A stretch of DNA of 64,000 nt from Xestospongia muta (GCA_963693285.1 OY848923.1:3730038-3794037); one strand, 5' to 3'. Counted from the stretch's first letter, positions 37,481 through 51,289 are shown. Made by a program: numbers and translations. The notes: generated by a model not told the origin, from the letters alone.

Positions 37481-37488
37481 TTTATATA
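37481..37488 (-). promoter_or_regulatory. TATA box of P3
   Basis: TATATAAA on the minus strand, 71-78 bases upstream of the P3 ATG. Confidence 0.6.
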
Positions 37489-37829
37489 ACTTATAGCAGT
37501 AGGTGTTGTTTATCTTGAAGCCCCGCCCTATCAAGTCAAAGTTATGAGGAATAATTGTAAATGATATTGCTCATCTTGTAGAACATGATTAATTGCATAT
37601 ACTTAATGGAATGAGGCTACTATTTGAGAAAACGTCTGTTTCAATTGTGAAAGCTATTTCTTTTATAACATATAATAATTTATTTTTAAAAATACTCATA
37701 TTATTAGATAAACCTCCAAACTAGATCTGTGTGTTGTCTTTGTATTATATTTACAAATATTATTTGCTTTCGATTTATTATTGCTTAAACCTTTTCACAA
37801 CAAATTCTATATCGTATTGATTATTATAA

Positions 37830-39427
37830 TATTGATATATAGTCCATATACATTAGAAGGCATGATTTCTATTTCTCATTACTGAATGTGAGATGATAAC
37901 TAACTTCCTAACAACACATTACCTCCCTTTATTCATACAATGGTGTAAACAAGAAGAGGCAAATAATTTCCTAACAACAGATTATATCCCATTATTCACT
38001 AACAATGGAAACATAAAGAGGAAAGTGATTTCCTAAAGCTAATTACAGAATGCCTTTGACCATACATTTAAAGTCAGTGCTAGCTGTGTCAACATTTAAT
38101 AAAGCATGTGAGACAAGAAATCTTTCTAAATTTAAACAATTTTTGTAATGAATGAACATTTAAATTACATTTTTCAGATTATAGTAAGAACAATGGTTTT
38201 AGATCCAAAACAAATAAAGCGATTAGTGCTAATATAAGTTTTCATTGAAGCCATAATCTTTCAATAATAACACTGAGCAAGGACTAAGATATTACAACAA
38301 TTTAAGAGAAAACAATTGTTCCTTTTTCATAGAATTTCCCCCAATTTACAATCATTGATGAACGTTTAGTTTACAATCTGTCAAAATGATAGATATAACA
38401 AATCCAAAAATTAAAGATTGTGCTATAATCACATGAAAAATTATTTTAAGCTGAACTATCATAACTTTACTATAATATTCACTGTTACTACAAAAATGAT
38501 AGATGAGCACTAATAAAGTGTTCTCATAAGTGGTCAACATTAATACATCTTTATTGAAGTGTACTTTGTAGGACATCCTCAAGATTGTTGTTACACAATA
38601 ATTTGTTTTATGCACAGGTTGATAAATTATGAAAAACTGATACTGCACTGTAAGCAAAACTAAATAATAAGCAAATGTGTAGATATATGTATGTATATAA
38701 CTGATAAAGATCATAGAGTAGACAAAGTACTTAAGGTTTGTAAATAAGAACAATACTACTTTATATAAAAGTGTACTAATTACAGTAGGAATGTTCTGAT
38801 CATATTTTAGATTGCAAAAAGCACGCTGTATAAGTAAGAACAATTGATTGTTCTGCCTAGAATATTCATTGAATTAATTAATTATTATTATAATATTATT
38901 ATAATATTGATATATAATCGATATACATTAGAAAGCATGATTTCAATTTCTCATTACTGAATGTGAGATGATAACTAACTTCCTAACAACAGATTACCTC
39001 CCTTTATTCATACAATGGTGTAAACAAGAAGAGGCAAATAATTTCCTAACAACAGATTATATCCCATTATTCACTAACAATGGAAACATAAAGAGGAAAG
39101 TGATTTCCTAAAGCTAATTACAGAATGCCTTTGACCATACATTTAAAGTCAGTGCTAGCTGTGTCAACATTTAATAAAGCATGTGAGACAAGAAATCTTT
39201 CTAAATTTAAAATATTTTTGTAATGAATAAACATTATATGTATGTATATAGCTGATAAAGATCATAGAGTAGACAAAGTACTTAAGGTTTGTAAATAAGA
39301 ACAATACTACTTTATATAAAAGTGTACTAATTACAGTAGGAATGTTCTGATCATATTTTAGATTGCAAACAGCACGCTGTATAAGTAAGAACAATTGATT
39401 GTTCTGCCTAGAATATTCATTGCATTA
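37830..39427. repeat. Copy of the duplicated spacer segment (see 14571-16170)
   Basis: Carries the same two tandem copies, with the second internally deleted. The 18-base inverted repeats are at about 38837-38854 and 39388-39405. A few bases near 38680 are missing relative to the first mega-repeat. The duplication therefore predates the copying of the unit. Confidence 0.75.
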
Positions 39428-39634
39428 ATTAATGTTAATTAACCAATTAACTATGTTATTAAGTATTATTCATTACTAATTTTTGGTATCATGTGACATA
39501 ATAAAATATAAGTTATCAGACTGTCAGGGAAAAACGAAAAGTGTCTTTAAAGTCAATTTACATCTCTTCAGATGGTGCATTAGCCGTTAGTAGTTAGTCA
39601 TAATATTTATTACACTAGCCTAGAACTAACTACA

Positions 39635-42600
39635 TTGGTGACCCTTACTAGTTTTTAGTCGAAATTTTCAAGTTGTCCCTTGAAGATCCAAACCACGTGG
39701 CTGTTGTTATACTCAAGATCCCTTCTGTCTGGTCTTCCTATCCCCAAATCTGGTTCGCCCAGGTGGAGGCACAATTTAGCACTAAAGGCATCACTGCTCA
39801 GAAAACTAAATTCGAACATACCATTGCATCACTTGCACCGGAAGTCGCACAGGAAGTCGAGACCTCATCCTATCTCCACCAATCGACTCGCCCTACAATG
39901 TCCTAAAAAGCAATTTATACAACATACCGCTGCTTCGGAGCAACGAAGACTCAACAGCTGTTTAATGCTGAAGAGCTTGGAGATCGCAAGCCAACACAGT
40001 TACTTAGACGAATGCAACAGCTAAATAGTGAAAAAGCCAGTGGTGCTGATGCCTCATTCTTATGTGAGTTATTTTTACAGCGATTACTTTCTAATGTACA
40101 CATGGTACTCGCCTCCACTAACATCACTATTTTAGATGATCTTGCACAACTGGCTGTTCAAATTATAGAAGTAGCCACACCTTCAATTTCAAATGTTTCT
40201 GTTTCCACAGAAGTAGAACAATTACGGATGGAGATAGCAGACCAAAAGAGAATAGTACAGTCATTGCTCACCCCTAAAGTATGACATCAGCACCAATCAG
40301 CCTCCCTGTGACAATCACCCAGTTTTTCACAATCTATACCAAACAAAGAGTCATGCTTGTATCATCAACCTTTTGAAAGTTCGGCACATAAATGTCAGCC
40401 ACCTTGCAACATGTCGGGAAACATGCAATCCAGCCACTAGTAGCAGTGAGTGTGACTGACCAATCTCCAAGTCACTTATTCTATATTACAGATCGTAACA
40501 GTGGATTACACTTGCTGGTAGATACTGGCGCAGAAGTAAGTGTAGTTCCACCTACAAATACTGAATGCAAACACCAACAAGATTGGTTTACACTACAAAC
40601 AGTTAATCACACTCCAATCAAGAGATATGGTACTCAGCTCATCACACTCAATCTCAGCCTCTGTCGAACATTTCGATGGCTCTTCATTATAGCAGATGTT
40701 CATATACCAATCATTGGTGGTGACCCTCTCAGACACTTCAATTTGCCAATAGATGTGTGTCACTAAAGATTAGTAGATGCCCATCACATACACAACTCAA
40801 TATTCAAGGTATTTCTTCTAAGTACACACCTATGAATTTAGTTTTGCAATTAATTAAACCCAACACTGAATTTTAAACTGTACTCACTGAATTCCCTTCT
40901 ATTACTCACCCTAACACACTTGACCATCCAATTAAACACAATGTTACTCAACACGTCGACGTTCCCCTGAGAAACTTAAAATTGCTCATCAGGAGTTTAA
41001 ACATACGTTACAACTGGGTATCATCCAGCACTCATCTAGCAACAGGTCCTCACCTCCTTATATGGTTTCCAAAAAGACACCAGGGAAATGGAGACATTGT
41101 GGAGACTAGAAAACCCTCAATATTGACACCATTCCCAACCGTTGTCCAATCCTGCACATTCGCGATTTTTCTGCTACCTTATAAGGATCTACTATACTTT
41201 TTAAAATTGATCACGTCAAAGCTTACTACCGTATATCAGTACACCCAGCCAATATACCCAAAACTACAATTACCACTTCCTTTGGACTATTTTAATTTAC
41301 TCGTATGCCCTTTGGTCTCAGAAACACAGCAAACATTTCAAAGATTCATTGACCAGGTCATTCAAGGACTTCACTTTACATAAGCATATATTCATGATGT
41401 ACTTATAGCTAGCCATTCTCCTGAAGAACATCTGCAATGTCTCCAAACAGTATTTCATCAATTCCAATAACATGGTATTGTCATCAATCCTGCCAAATGT
41501 GAATTTGCGGTTGAACAACTTCAATTTTTGGGACATTAGTCAACACACATGCTATAGCCCTTCTTGAAGACAAGGTTAAAATGTAAAGGATTTCCCTTTA
41601 CCAGCCAGTAAACGAAAATACATGAATACTTAGGATTCGTTAATTTCTACCATTGTTTTATTTCTCAATGTGCTCATGAACTGCAACCATTGAACACCTT
41701 ACTCTCAGACAACAGTAGAGAACTGACTTGGACAACAGAAGCTTTGCAGGCATTCTACTTAATCAAAGACATTCTAGCAGAAGCCACTCTTCTTTCACAT
41801 CCCAAACCAGATGCACCATTTTGCATAATGACTGATGCTTCCAACATTGCTGTAGGTGCTGTTCTACAACAACAAGTCAACAATTTATGGCAACCACTAT
41901 CGTATTTCTCACACAAATTAAAACCTGCTAAAACCAAATACAGTACACTTAACAGAGCAATTTACTTAGCAATCAAACTCTTTCGCCATTACATTGAAGG
42001 ACATACCTTTAACATTGATACTGATAATAAAACCCCTCACCTTCTCTCTACAAATGAACTTAAACAAATTCTTGCCACCACAAATCCGACAAGTCCATTT
42101 CATTTCCCAATTTTCTTCTGATATCAGACACATCAGTGGGAGTAACAACCCAATAGCTGATGCAATCTCTTGACTAGAGATACAAGCAATCCAGCAAAGA
42201 CTTTCGATGTTAGACTTTGGAGCAATGGCAATCTCCCAACAATCTGATCAAGAACTCCAAGTAATACAATCATCATCCTCTTCATCACTCAAATTTACTG
42301 ATATCCCTATTGAAGGCACAGAGACTAATTTAGTTTGTGATACTTCAACAGGTGTACTCCAGCCCTGTGTACCCAAAGGTTTCTTATACCAAGAATTTGA
42401 GTTATTACATTCACTTTCTCATCCAGGATGCGTGCAACCCAACGTCTGGTTCATTCATCTTACATTTGGCCAAATATGAATACTGATGTCAGAAAATGGA
42501 CACGTTCATGTGTACAGTGTCAAAGAGCTAAAGTGCAACAACACACATTATCTCCTCATTCTACATTCACTACTCCAGATGTTCACTTTGATTACATTCA

Positions 42601-43310
42601 TATTGATATAGTCGGACCATTACCTCCTTCCAATTGTTATTCATATATACTCACTTGTATTGATAGGTTCACGTGCTGGACAGAAGCCTTGCCCTCTAGT
42701 GGATATTACAGCTGCAACATATGCCAGAACGTTCTTAAGCGGATAGATTTTACGTTTTGGAACACCTTCCACTATCACAACTGACTGTGGTCGACAATTT
42801 GAGTCCATACTGTGGAAACATCTTATGGAACTATTCGATTCTGCCCATATACATAGTACAGCTTACCATCCTATGGTATGGTCAAATGTTTCCACAGACA
42901 ACTCAAAACAGCATTTAAAGCATACCTTAATTCAACTCACTGGACTGAACCTCTACCAATTATTCTTCTTAGCATCAGCGCTGTTGTTAAACAGGACTTA
43001 GGCTGTTCTGCAGCTGAAATCGTTTATGGTACTACTCTTCGTCCACCAGCAGCATTTTCAGCCCATAACAAAGGACAACCTGGAACCAATGGATTATGTA
43101 CAAAACCTAAAGAAACTAATGCAAAACCTGCAAGCAGTTCCTCCTCGTTCCAATCAACAAGAGCCGGTACGTGTTCTGTCTAACCAAATAATTCTGTTAT
43201 CCTCTACATCTGCTTCACTTTATCAGTTAAGTTACGAAAAAGCAAACATTACAATAATAACTTTACTATTCACCAATAGTTGCTCAGTACAAGGTACAAA
43301 GTATAGTTAA
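39635..43310 (+). mobile_element. G3: degenerate Ty3/gypsy element, sister of G1
   Basis: The primer-binding-like TTGGTGACCC is at 39635-39644. Gag lies at 39673-40284, retropepsin with DTG at 40392-40766, RT at about 40850-41560 with the same YIHD box and preceding stop as G1, RNase H at 41690-42121 and integrase at about 42207-43070. It shares essentially all of G1's stops and frameshifts. Private changes include loss of the CTATTTCAAACGG-type segment near 42873 and a one-base change at the HPG motif near 42425 that splits the integrase N-terminus. Confidence 0.9.
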
Positions 43311-44970
43311 TATTAATTGAACAGTAGCTGGTCCATATAGTTATTAAGTTATTTTTTTATTATGATTACATAAGTTAAGAGTGTTGAGTCAGGTCTCCTC
43401 TACTAAAAACAACTTTTAATATCGTTACTTTAAAGCAAATTTTATTATTGTATACCAAGTATTAATATTCATTTGTTTGTTCAATTTATGACTCAAATAA
43501 CGATTAAAATAATTGTAATGATATATAAAGTTAAGGGACATTCAATATTTAATTGAATTTGATGCAGCAAACTGAACACAACTACATTTATATTACTATA
43601 TATAATGTTGATGTGTTAGACACTTACATAACTAACTTGTTGAAGAGAATATTGGCCATTGAAGATGGTTCTTCTGTTAGTTCTAGTTAGAATCTGTCTC
43701 TTCTTCTCCTTGTTTGAGTTGGGTGTTAGACAAAGGAGACCACCAAATACTTGAATGGATACATTGATAAGTAATTGAATAAAATTAAATTAATGAATGG
43801 ATGATTGCCATTGGTTGGATAAATGAATAATATGACAGTACATCAATTCTCTTTACTAATGAAGTCAATAATCTAAATAATCTAACTGCCTCAGTTTCAC
43901 AATCTTTTTGCATAGCAAAAGCAGTAGTTGAACAAGCATAGAAGCAGGTTTATCAAGTTGACCCAGTATTTCAACTTGTCTAGCTTGTATGTTATTTTGA
44001 ACTCCATATAACTCAAAATGAACCATTTATACTGTTCATCAACTTCAGCTACTATGTGAGTCTTCCAAGCATCATAACTAGTAGTCAACTTACACTATAA
44101 AGAGAGTTAAAAGAGCGTTTACAACAGATGTAAATTTTGCATTAATAGTATATATAAAACTGAATTGTTTTAGTACAAACAGTAGTGTCATGCATCTTAC
44201 TTTTAAAAATTCCTTCAGGGTGTCTTTGTCAGGTCTAACAGAGAGGTAACTGTTTAATACGTTGTTTCTATATGACATTAGATAGAAATACTAAGTACTT
44301 ATCTACATCTCTCTCTTTTCCAATCATCTATAAATTCATTCCTCTATTTAAAATCTAAATCCAAATTTAAAATCTGATCAAAACATATGCTAATTTCACA
44401 ACTATGTCAAACTGTCTATAATAATCAAAGATTCACAATGGCTATATTCAAACAATATTTTCATGTTTGTCCAAAGTCTCCTTTACTCGTAATACAAATC
44501 TTCAAATTAATTTTTCTCTATATTTAATATTAAGATTAGAATATATTACTGTGATAATACAAGTCATTTGACTGTCATTGTTTGGTTTTATGCATCCTAA
44601 CAAAGTATTTTTAAGTGTGTATATGTTATTTTGTCTAAGAACAGAAATAAAGTCATTATAGTTCTATCATTCTATCAAACAGTCAATTTCATACTAATCA
44701 AAGCAGTATTATGTTCACTTTATTGTATCAAATATTATAGCTACATAATCATATGTTGGTTAAATCAACCAATTAGTTTTCACATTGGTATATATATGTA
44801 CATGCATGTCAAACTACAAATTATTAGGAATCAGCAAGATTAAGGATACCATACACACTCACGACACCTCAATAAATTCATCATAATAGTACATTACTAA
44901 AATATTGTATACTACTTTTACAATGTCCTAGACCTCATCTCCAACCTGTACCACATACACGTGAGGTTTA
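43311..44970. other. Unit junction after G3
   Basis: Homologous to 20063-21750: post-gypsy sequence and then the unit head. The minus-strand exon-like pieces are at 44215-44278 and 43897-44088. Here the second piece is free of the TAG seen at 20813 and reads LTTSYDAWKTHIV. No recognised gene. Confidence 0.45.
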
Positions 44971-44978
44971 GTGCTTAC

Positions 44979-44994
44979 GAGCGGATATCCGCTC
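44979..44994. repeat. Perfect 16-base palindrome, second copy
   Basis: Identical to 21761-21776 and in the same unit position. Confidence 0.7.
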
Positions 44995-45177
44995 TTGGTT
45001 CCGGTATACTTCACTTCTAATTCCGATTATAGTATTTCACTCGTGATTTTAATATATCACGGAAGCGGTATTAGTGTTTATTCCAAATCTCAATTATTCG
45101 CTTCTAAAATTAATATTTCCTCCAATAATGTACTTCTAACTCTGTCTGTCAACCTTAAACATTCTGCATTTATACTC

Positions 45178-46035
45178 ATCTGACATGTGGCCAAATATGA
45201 GCACTGATGTCAGAAAATGGACATGTTCATGTGTACAGTGTCAAAGAGCTAAAGTGCAACAACACACAGTATCTCATCATTCTACATTCACTACTCCAGA
45301 TGTTCACTTTGATTACATTCATATTGATATAGTCGGACCATTACCTCCTTCTAATTGTTATTCATATATACTCAGTTGTATTGATAGGTTCACGTGCTGG
45401 ACAGAAACCTTGCCCTTAGTGGATATTACAGCTGCAACAACTGCCAGAACGTTCGTAAGTGGATGGATTTCACGTTTTGGAACACCTTCCACTATCACAA
45501 CTGACTGTGGTCAACAATTTAATTCTATACTCTGGAAACATCTCGTGGAACTATTGGATTCTGCCCATATACATAGTACAGCTTACCATCCTATTTCAAA
45601 TGGTATGGTGAAACGTTTCCACAGACAGCTCAAAACAGCATTTAAAGCATACCTTAATTCAACTCAGTAGACTGAACACCAATTATTCTTTTTAGCATCA
45701 GCACTGTTGTTAAACAGCACTTAGGCTGTTCTGCAGCTGAAATCGTTTATGGTACTACTCTTTGTCTACCAGGAGCATTTTCCAGCCCACAAGCAAAGGA
45801 CAACCTGGAACCAATGGATTATGTACAAAACCTAAAGAAACTAATGCAAAACCTGCAAGCAGTTCCTCCTCGCTCCAATCAACAAGAGCTGGTACATGTT
45901 CCTTCTAACCGAATAATTCTGTTATCCTCTACATCTGCTTCACTTTATCAGTTAAGTTACGAAAAAGCAAACATTACAATAATAACTTTACTATTCACCA
46001 ATAATTGCTCAGTACAAGGTACAAAGTATAGTTAA
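45178..46035 (+). mobile_element. G4: isolated gypsy integrase fragment, least damaged copy
   Basis: Starts abruptly at the WPNMSTDVRKW segment, joined to the unit's CTGCATTTATACTCA sequence through a short shared TCATCT. One frame (45185-45670) runs through the zinc-binding CxxC part, the first core Asp (HIDIVGP), TLPLVDITAATTARTFVSGW, the second core Asp (TTDCGQQF) and the HPISNGMV region to NSTQ, then a stop. The frameshift that disables the other copies is absent here. Gag, protease, RT and RNase H are missing, and so is the P gene expected just upstream. The whole piece is a unit with a deletion of about 5 kb. Confidence 0.85.
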
Positions 46036-46973
46036 TATTAATTGAACAGTAGCTGGTCCATATAGTTATTAAGATATTTTTTTATTATGATTACATAAGT
46101 TAAAGAGTGTTGAGTCAGGTCTCCTCTACTAAAAACAACTTTTATTATTGTATACCAAGGATTAATATTCATTTGTTTGTTCAATTTATGACTCAAATAA
46201 CGATTAAAATAATTGTAATGATATACAAAGTTAAGGGACATTCAATATTTAATTGAATTTGATGCAGCAAACTGAACACAATTACATTTACATTACTATA
46301 TATAATGTTGATATGTTAGACACTTACATAACTAACTTGTTGAAAGGAATATTGGCCATTGAAGATGGTTCCTCTGTTAGTTCTAGTTAGAATCTGTCTC
46401 TTCTTCTCCTTGTTTGAGTTGGGTGGTAGACGAAGGAGACCACAGATGTAAATTTTGCAATAATAGTATATATAGAAATGAATTGCTTTAACACAAACAA
46501 TAGTGTCATGCATTTTACTTTAAAAAGTTCTTTCAGGGTGTCTTTGTTAGGTCTAACAGAGAGAGATAACTGTTCAATACGTTGTTACTATATGACATTA
46601 GATAGAAATACTAAGTACTTATCTACATCTCTCTCTTTGTCCAATCATCTATAAAGCCATTCCTCTCTTTAAAATCTAAATCCAAATTTAAAATCTGATC
46701 AGAACATATGCTAATTTCACAATTATATGAAACTGTCTATAATAATCAAAGATTCACAATGGCTATATTCAAACAATATTTTCATGTTTGTCTGGAGTCT
46801 CGTTTACTTGTAATATAAATCTTCAAATTAATTTTTCTCTATATTTAATATTAAGTTTAGATTATATTGCTGTGATAATACAAGTCATTTGACTGTCATT
46901 GTTTGGTTTTATGCATCCTAACCAAGTACATTTAAGTGTGTATATGTTATTTTGCCTAAGAACAGAAATAAAG
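46036..46973. other. Post-gypsy sequence and shortened unit head
   Basis: Homologous to 43311-44650 but lacks about 380 bases (43742-44123 equivalent). The join is at GACCAC/AGATG near 46442. No gene. Confidence 0.5.
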
Positions 46974-47486
46974 TCATTATAGTTCTTTGATGATACGAAA
47001 GAGACCTGGATGTTTGGGTAAGGTTATAGTAATGTTCATTTTTGATCTTTCACCAAACAAAATAATTTTCTTTGCCAAACGTTCAACATCATTTGTTTAT
47101 TGGAATTCTGCTTAGATGCCACCTATTTCTCATTCAGAGGCAAGTACTATAAGCAAATTTTCGGTACAGCGATGGGCTCTCCTGTTTCTGTAACTGTAGC
47201 TAATATGGTGATGGGAAATGTTGAACAGAGAGCCTTATCCTCCTTTGATTATAAGCCTATATTTTGGAAACGATATGTTAATGACACATTTACAGCATTA
47301 CCAGCGAGCATTGTGAACGTTTTCACAAACATCTTAACTCTAAGAACCCTCCACACAATTCACTGTTGAAGTAGAAGAAAACGGCCGCCTCCCATTTTTA
47401 GATGTTTTGGTCATTAGAAATGATAATGGAGCCCTATGTTCCTCTGTCTATCGAAAGAAAAGTCACATTACTATCATTATAGTTCT
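46974..47486 (+). mobile_element. Penelope-like retroelement fragment with 13-bp target duplication
   Basis: The insert 46987-47473 is flanked by identical TCATTATAGTTCT at 46974-46986 and 47474-47486. The other units have this sequence once, uninterrupted (for example near 44654). The frame from 47100 reads FCLDATYFSFRG, then GTAMGSPVSVTVANMVM, FWKRYVNDTFTALP and, after a shift, LPFLDVLVIRNDNGAL. These are Penelope-like reverse transcriptase motifs. The catalytic DD is changed to ND. It is truncated at both ends relative to a full element. Confidence 0.82.
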
Positions 47487-48038
47487 ATCATTCTATCAAA
47501 CAGGCAATTTTATAATAATCAAAACAGTATTATGTTCACTTTATTGTATCAAATATTATAGCTACATAATCATATGTTGGTTAAATCAACCAATTAGTTT
47601 TTACATTGGTATATATATATGTACATGCATGTCAAACTACAAATTATTAGGAATCAGCAAGATTAAGGATACCATACACGCTCAAGACATCTCAATAAAT
47701 TCAACATAATAGTACATTACTAAAATATTGTATACTACTTTTACAATGTCCTAGACCTCATCTCCAACCTGTACCACATACACGTGAGGTTTATTGCTTA
47801 CGAGCGGATATCCGCTATATGTTTCCGGTATACTTCACTTCTTATTCCGATTATAGTGTTTCACTCGTGATTTTAATATATCACGGAAGCGGTATTAGTG
47901 TTTATGCCAAATCTCAATTATTCGCTTCTAAAATTAATATTTCCTCCAATAATGTACTTCTAACTCTGTCTGTCAACCTTAAACATTCTGCATTTATTCT
48001 CAGTGCCTGCAACTTGACCTCTGTAAGATCATAATCAC

Positions 48039-48272
48039 TTGTTGGATATGCTGTTTAAGCCTAAACTCTTCCATTTTACTCATCATCTTCTCATAGGTGA
48101 TTTTACTCTCAATTACGTCTCTACATCAGCCTTAAAACTCAACGATGATGCTATGTTTCACTATTTTGTTTTCCATGAAATTATTAAAGATCCAACTCAT
48201 GTATCCACTAGTTCTGTTGTTCCATTCATTATTGATATTATTTTTTACTGTCAACTATTTTATAATTACTAG
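48039..48272 (+). other. Conserved unit ORF, copy 4 (unidentified)
   Basis: Homologue of 21991-22218 with a shifted C-terminus. It is preceded by a second conserved frame (47819-48034, motifs SGISVYAKSQLFASKINISSN) that also recurs at 44971 and 55762. The two may be neighbouring exons of one decayed gene. Not recognised. Confidence 0.3.
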
Positions 48273-48403
48273 CTAATTATCCAACTATACTCAAGATTTA
48301 TTTTTAAGCATCAAATCTGAATAAACAATAATGAACTCAACAAATTCGTATAGAACTTTATTGTTACAGATATTGCAGTTTATATTTTACATGTATATTA
48401 ATA

Positions 48404-49570
48404 TCAAAATGTTAGTTTACAGAAAAATCCATAAAATAGATTAGTTGAAATTATTATACCAACTGTTCTGTTATCACTTTCAGCAATAGCAGCTGAGCCA
48501 GAATCGCCAGGTAGTAGAGCGGCTGCACTGAGGTCAATCCTCACTACATCTTCAAAGAAAGCATATTTTATTACGCCACCAATGTTAACACTCATCCTCA
48601 TACTTGTAGAAAGGGCTACAATTTCCATATTCCACATTAAATCTTCTGTAAGTCCTCCATAACACTTTACTTTCTCATTTTCAATCGGATCACGAATTGA
48701 TCCAACTGGTCCAATCTGCTCTATTTCAGGAGAACCTTGTGCTGGAGTAATATCAGCCCAGGCAAGATCTTGTTTAGCTCGAATAATATTTGGATTATTA
48801 AGTGAGTCATACAAAATGACTGGTACGTGACCTGTGACATTAGCTCCAGTATAAACATAGTCTTCAGAGCTATCAGAACGAGCAAAGATTCTCTTATTAA
48901 GGTTGTTGTCATTAAACTCAGTTAGCACATGAGCTGCAGAGAGTAAACGGTAAATTCCCTTGTATTGAGTATTAACCCCCAATGTCCCCTCTACTGCTAA
49001 ACCTTCTGTGTGAACCATACTTCCTCCTTTATAAGGTGCACTTAAAGCTACAATCTCTCCTTCCTCAATAACATCTACAGGTACATTGACTATTTTATTG
49101 TCCTCAGTTTCAAACAAAATAAATTCTGGTATAAGTACATCAGGTGCTTCAGTTCGTTGTAGTGTTGGTTTTTTTATTACACCAATGTAAAATACTTTGT
49201 TGCCTGTTTTCTGACCACCTTTCTTTTCATCATGATAACTTAGACTAACTATGTTAGGAGTAGAAAGAAGAAAGTGATGACTTTTGATAAGCTTTTTAGC
49301 ATCTGTTGCAGACAACTTCACTGGTGGTTCTACCATTCTTGGGTGACCTGTAATATCATATGTGACAAAATGAATATTATTACTAAAAGATCATAGCAAA
49401 TATCACAGAAATACAACAATTGAAAAGATTGATATAAATGGATAAGTCATATATATATTAATATCATTAAACATACTTGAATCATCACAATGATGGAAGT
49501 GGTGAACATAAACAATAGCCATAGCTGCAACTAAGCATGCAATGAAACCTTGCTTCCACGTAAACTCCAT
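48404..49570 (-). CDS. P4: secreted NAL1-like trypsin-fold serine protease
   Basis: Exon 1 is 49477-49570 and exon 2 is 48404-49347, giving 345 residues. Close to P2 and P5, with the same signal peptide, triad (SAAHVL, KQDLAWAD, PGDSGS) and FCKLTF end. Private changes include MVEPP in place of MVGPP at the start of exon 2 and VDVIEEG in place of VVVIEEG. The intron acceptor here is ATTACAG. The TATA box is at 49641-49648 and AATAAA at 48357-48362, both on the minus strand. Confidence 0.85.
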
Positions 49571-49640
49571 TATTTGTGAGTTATGATTATTGTCACAGTT
49601 TGGCGATAGAAAAAGAAATAATTACTCGAACTGCTTTGGG

Positions 49641-49648
49641 TTTATATA
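49641..49648 (-). promoter_or_regulatory. TATA box of P4
   Basis: TATATAAA on the minus strand, 71-78 bases upstream of the P4 ATG. Confidence 0.6.
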
Positions 49649-49980
49649 ACTTATAGCAGTAGGTGTTGTTTATCTTGAAGCCCCGCCCTATCAAGTCAAA
49701 GTTACGAGGAATAATCGTAAATGATATTATTACTCATCTTATAGATCATGATTATTTCCATATGCTTAATGAAATGAGTCTATTATTTAAGAAAAAATCT
49801 GTTTTCAATTGTGAAAGCTATTCCTTTCATATATATAATAATTTATTTTCAAAATAGTCATATTATTAGATAAACTTTCCAAATCTGTGTGTGTCTTTGT
49901 ATTATATTTACTAACTTAATTTACTTTTGATTTGTTAGTGCCTAAACCTTTTCACAACAGATTCTATCTCATGTTGATTA

Positions 49981-49989
49981 TATATATGC

Positions 49990-50040
<51 letters not shown>
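49981..50040. repeat. TA-rich microsatellite
   Basis: Ends in about 21 pure TA units. The homologous runs after P2 and P5 differ in length. Confidence 0.92.
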
Positions 50041-50043
<3 letters not shown>

Positions 50044-50653
50044 CATACATCAGAAAGCATGTATTCCGTTTGCTATTATTAAATGTGATATAATAACAGA
50101 TTACCTCCCTTTATTCATACTGTAGTGCTAACAGGGAAAGGCAAATAATTTCCTAAAAACAGCTTACCTCTCATTGTTTATTAACAATGCAAACACGAAT
50201 AGGAAAGTGATTTCCTAAAGCTAATTACAGAATGCCTTTGACCATACATTTAAAGTCAGAGCTAGCTGTGTCAACATTTAATAAAGCATGTGAGACAAGA
50301 AATCTTTCTAAATTTAAACAATTTTTGTAATGAATGGACATTTAAATTACATTTTTCAGATTATAATAAGAGCAATGGTTTTAGATCCAAAGCAAATAAA
50401 GGGATTAGTGCTAATATAAGTTTTCACTCAAGCCTATAATCTTTCAATAATAACACTGAGCAAGGACTGAGATATTACAACAATTTAAGAGAAGACAATT
50501 GATTTCTTTTTCAAAGAATTCAAAATGTAGATACTGTAATTATTTCTCTTCCAATTGAGATAATAATGTAGTTTAAGAAACATACCTACACTTCTTCAAA
50601 AGCATCAAGTTACAGCTGAACTTTGTACTCATAGTTTATTAGTCTTAGATTTC

Positions 50654-51089
50654 ATAATTACTTTGCGCTTTTAGCTGGTTCATTCATAACTATGAATTAT
50701 GCCCATTTGTAGGGCATGCTTTGAGTACTTTAGAATCAAAACAAAACTAATATTTTTAGCGCTGTGAAATTCTACATATTTGGATTTATACCATTTTTTG
50801 AGATAGGAAGAGATGTTTAGATTATACCAATTCTTTTTAAAGATTAATCAACACAGCACAGCTCCTACTGTATAATTACTTTGCACTTTCAGCTGGTTCA
50901 TTCATAACTATGAATTATGCCCATTTGTAGGGCATGCTTTGAGTACTTTAGAATCAAAACAAAACTAATATTTTTAGCATTGTGAAATTCTACATATTTG
51001 GATTTATACCATTTTTTGAGATAGGAAGAGATGTTTAGATTATACCAATTCTTTTGAAAGATTAATCAGCACAGCACAGCTCCTACTGT
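50654..51089. repeat. 218-base tandem duplication private to this unit
   Basis: Sequence starting ATAATTACTTTGC at 50654 begins again at 50872, with an offset of 218 bases and a few mismatches. The other units have one copy. Confidence 0.8.
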
Positions 51090-51289
51090 ATAAACTCAGT
51101 ATCCACTATGTTACTAATTATTATTCATTACTAATTTTTGGTATCATGTCACATAATAAAAAATATAAGTTATCAGTCTGTCTGGGGAAAACGAATAGTG
51201 TCTTTATAGTCAATTTGCATTTCTTCAGATCGTGCATTAGCAGTAGTAGTTAGTGATAATATTTATTACACTACCCTAGAACTACATTT

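Larger units (their letters stand above)
49649..51289. other. Spacer between P4 and G5
   Basis: No gene. Contains the TA run 49981-50040, a segment (about 50403-50640) absent after P2 but present after P5, and a private 218-base tandem duplication listed separately. The last ~180 bases are the presumed 5' LTR end of G5. Confidence 0.5.
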
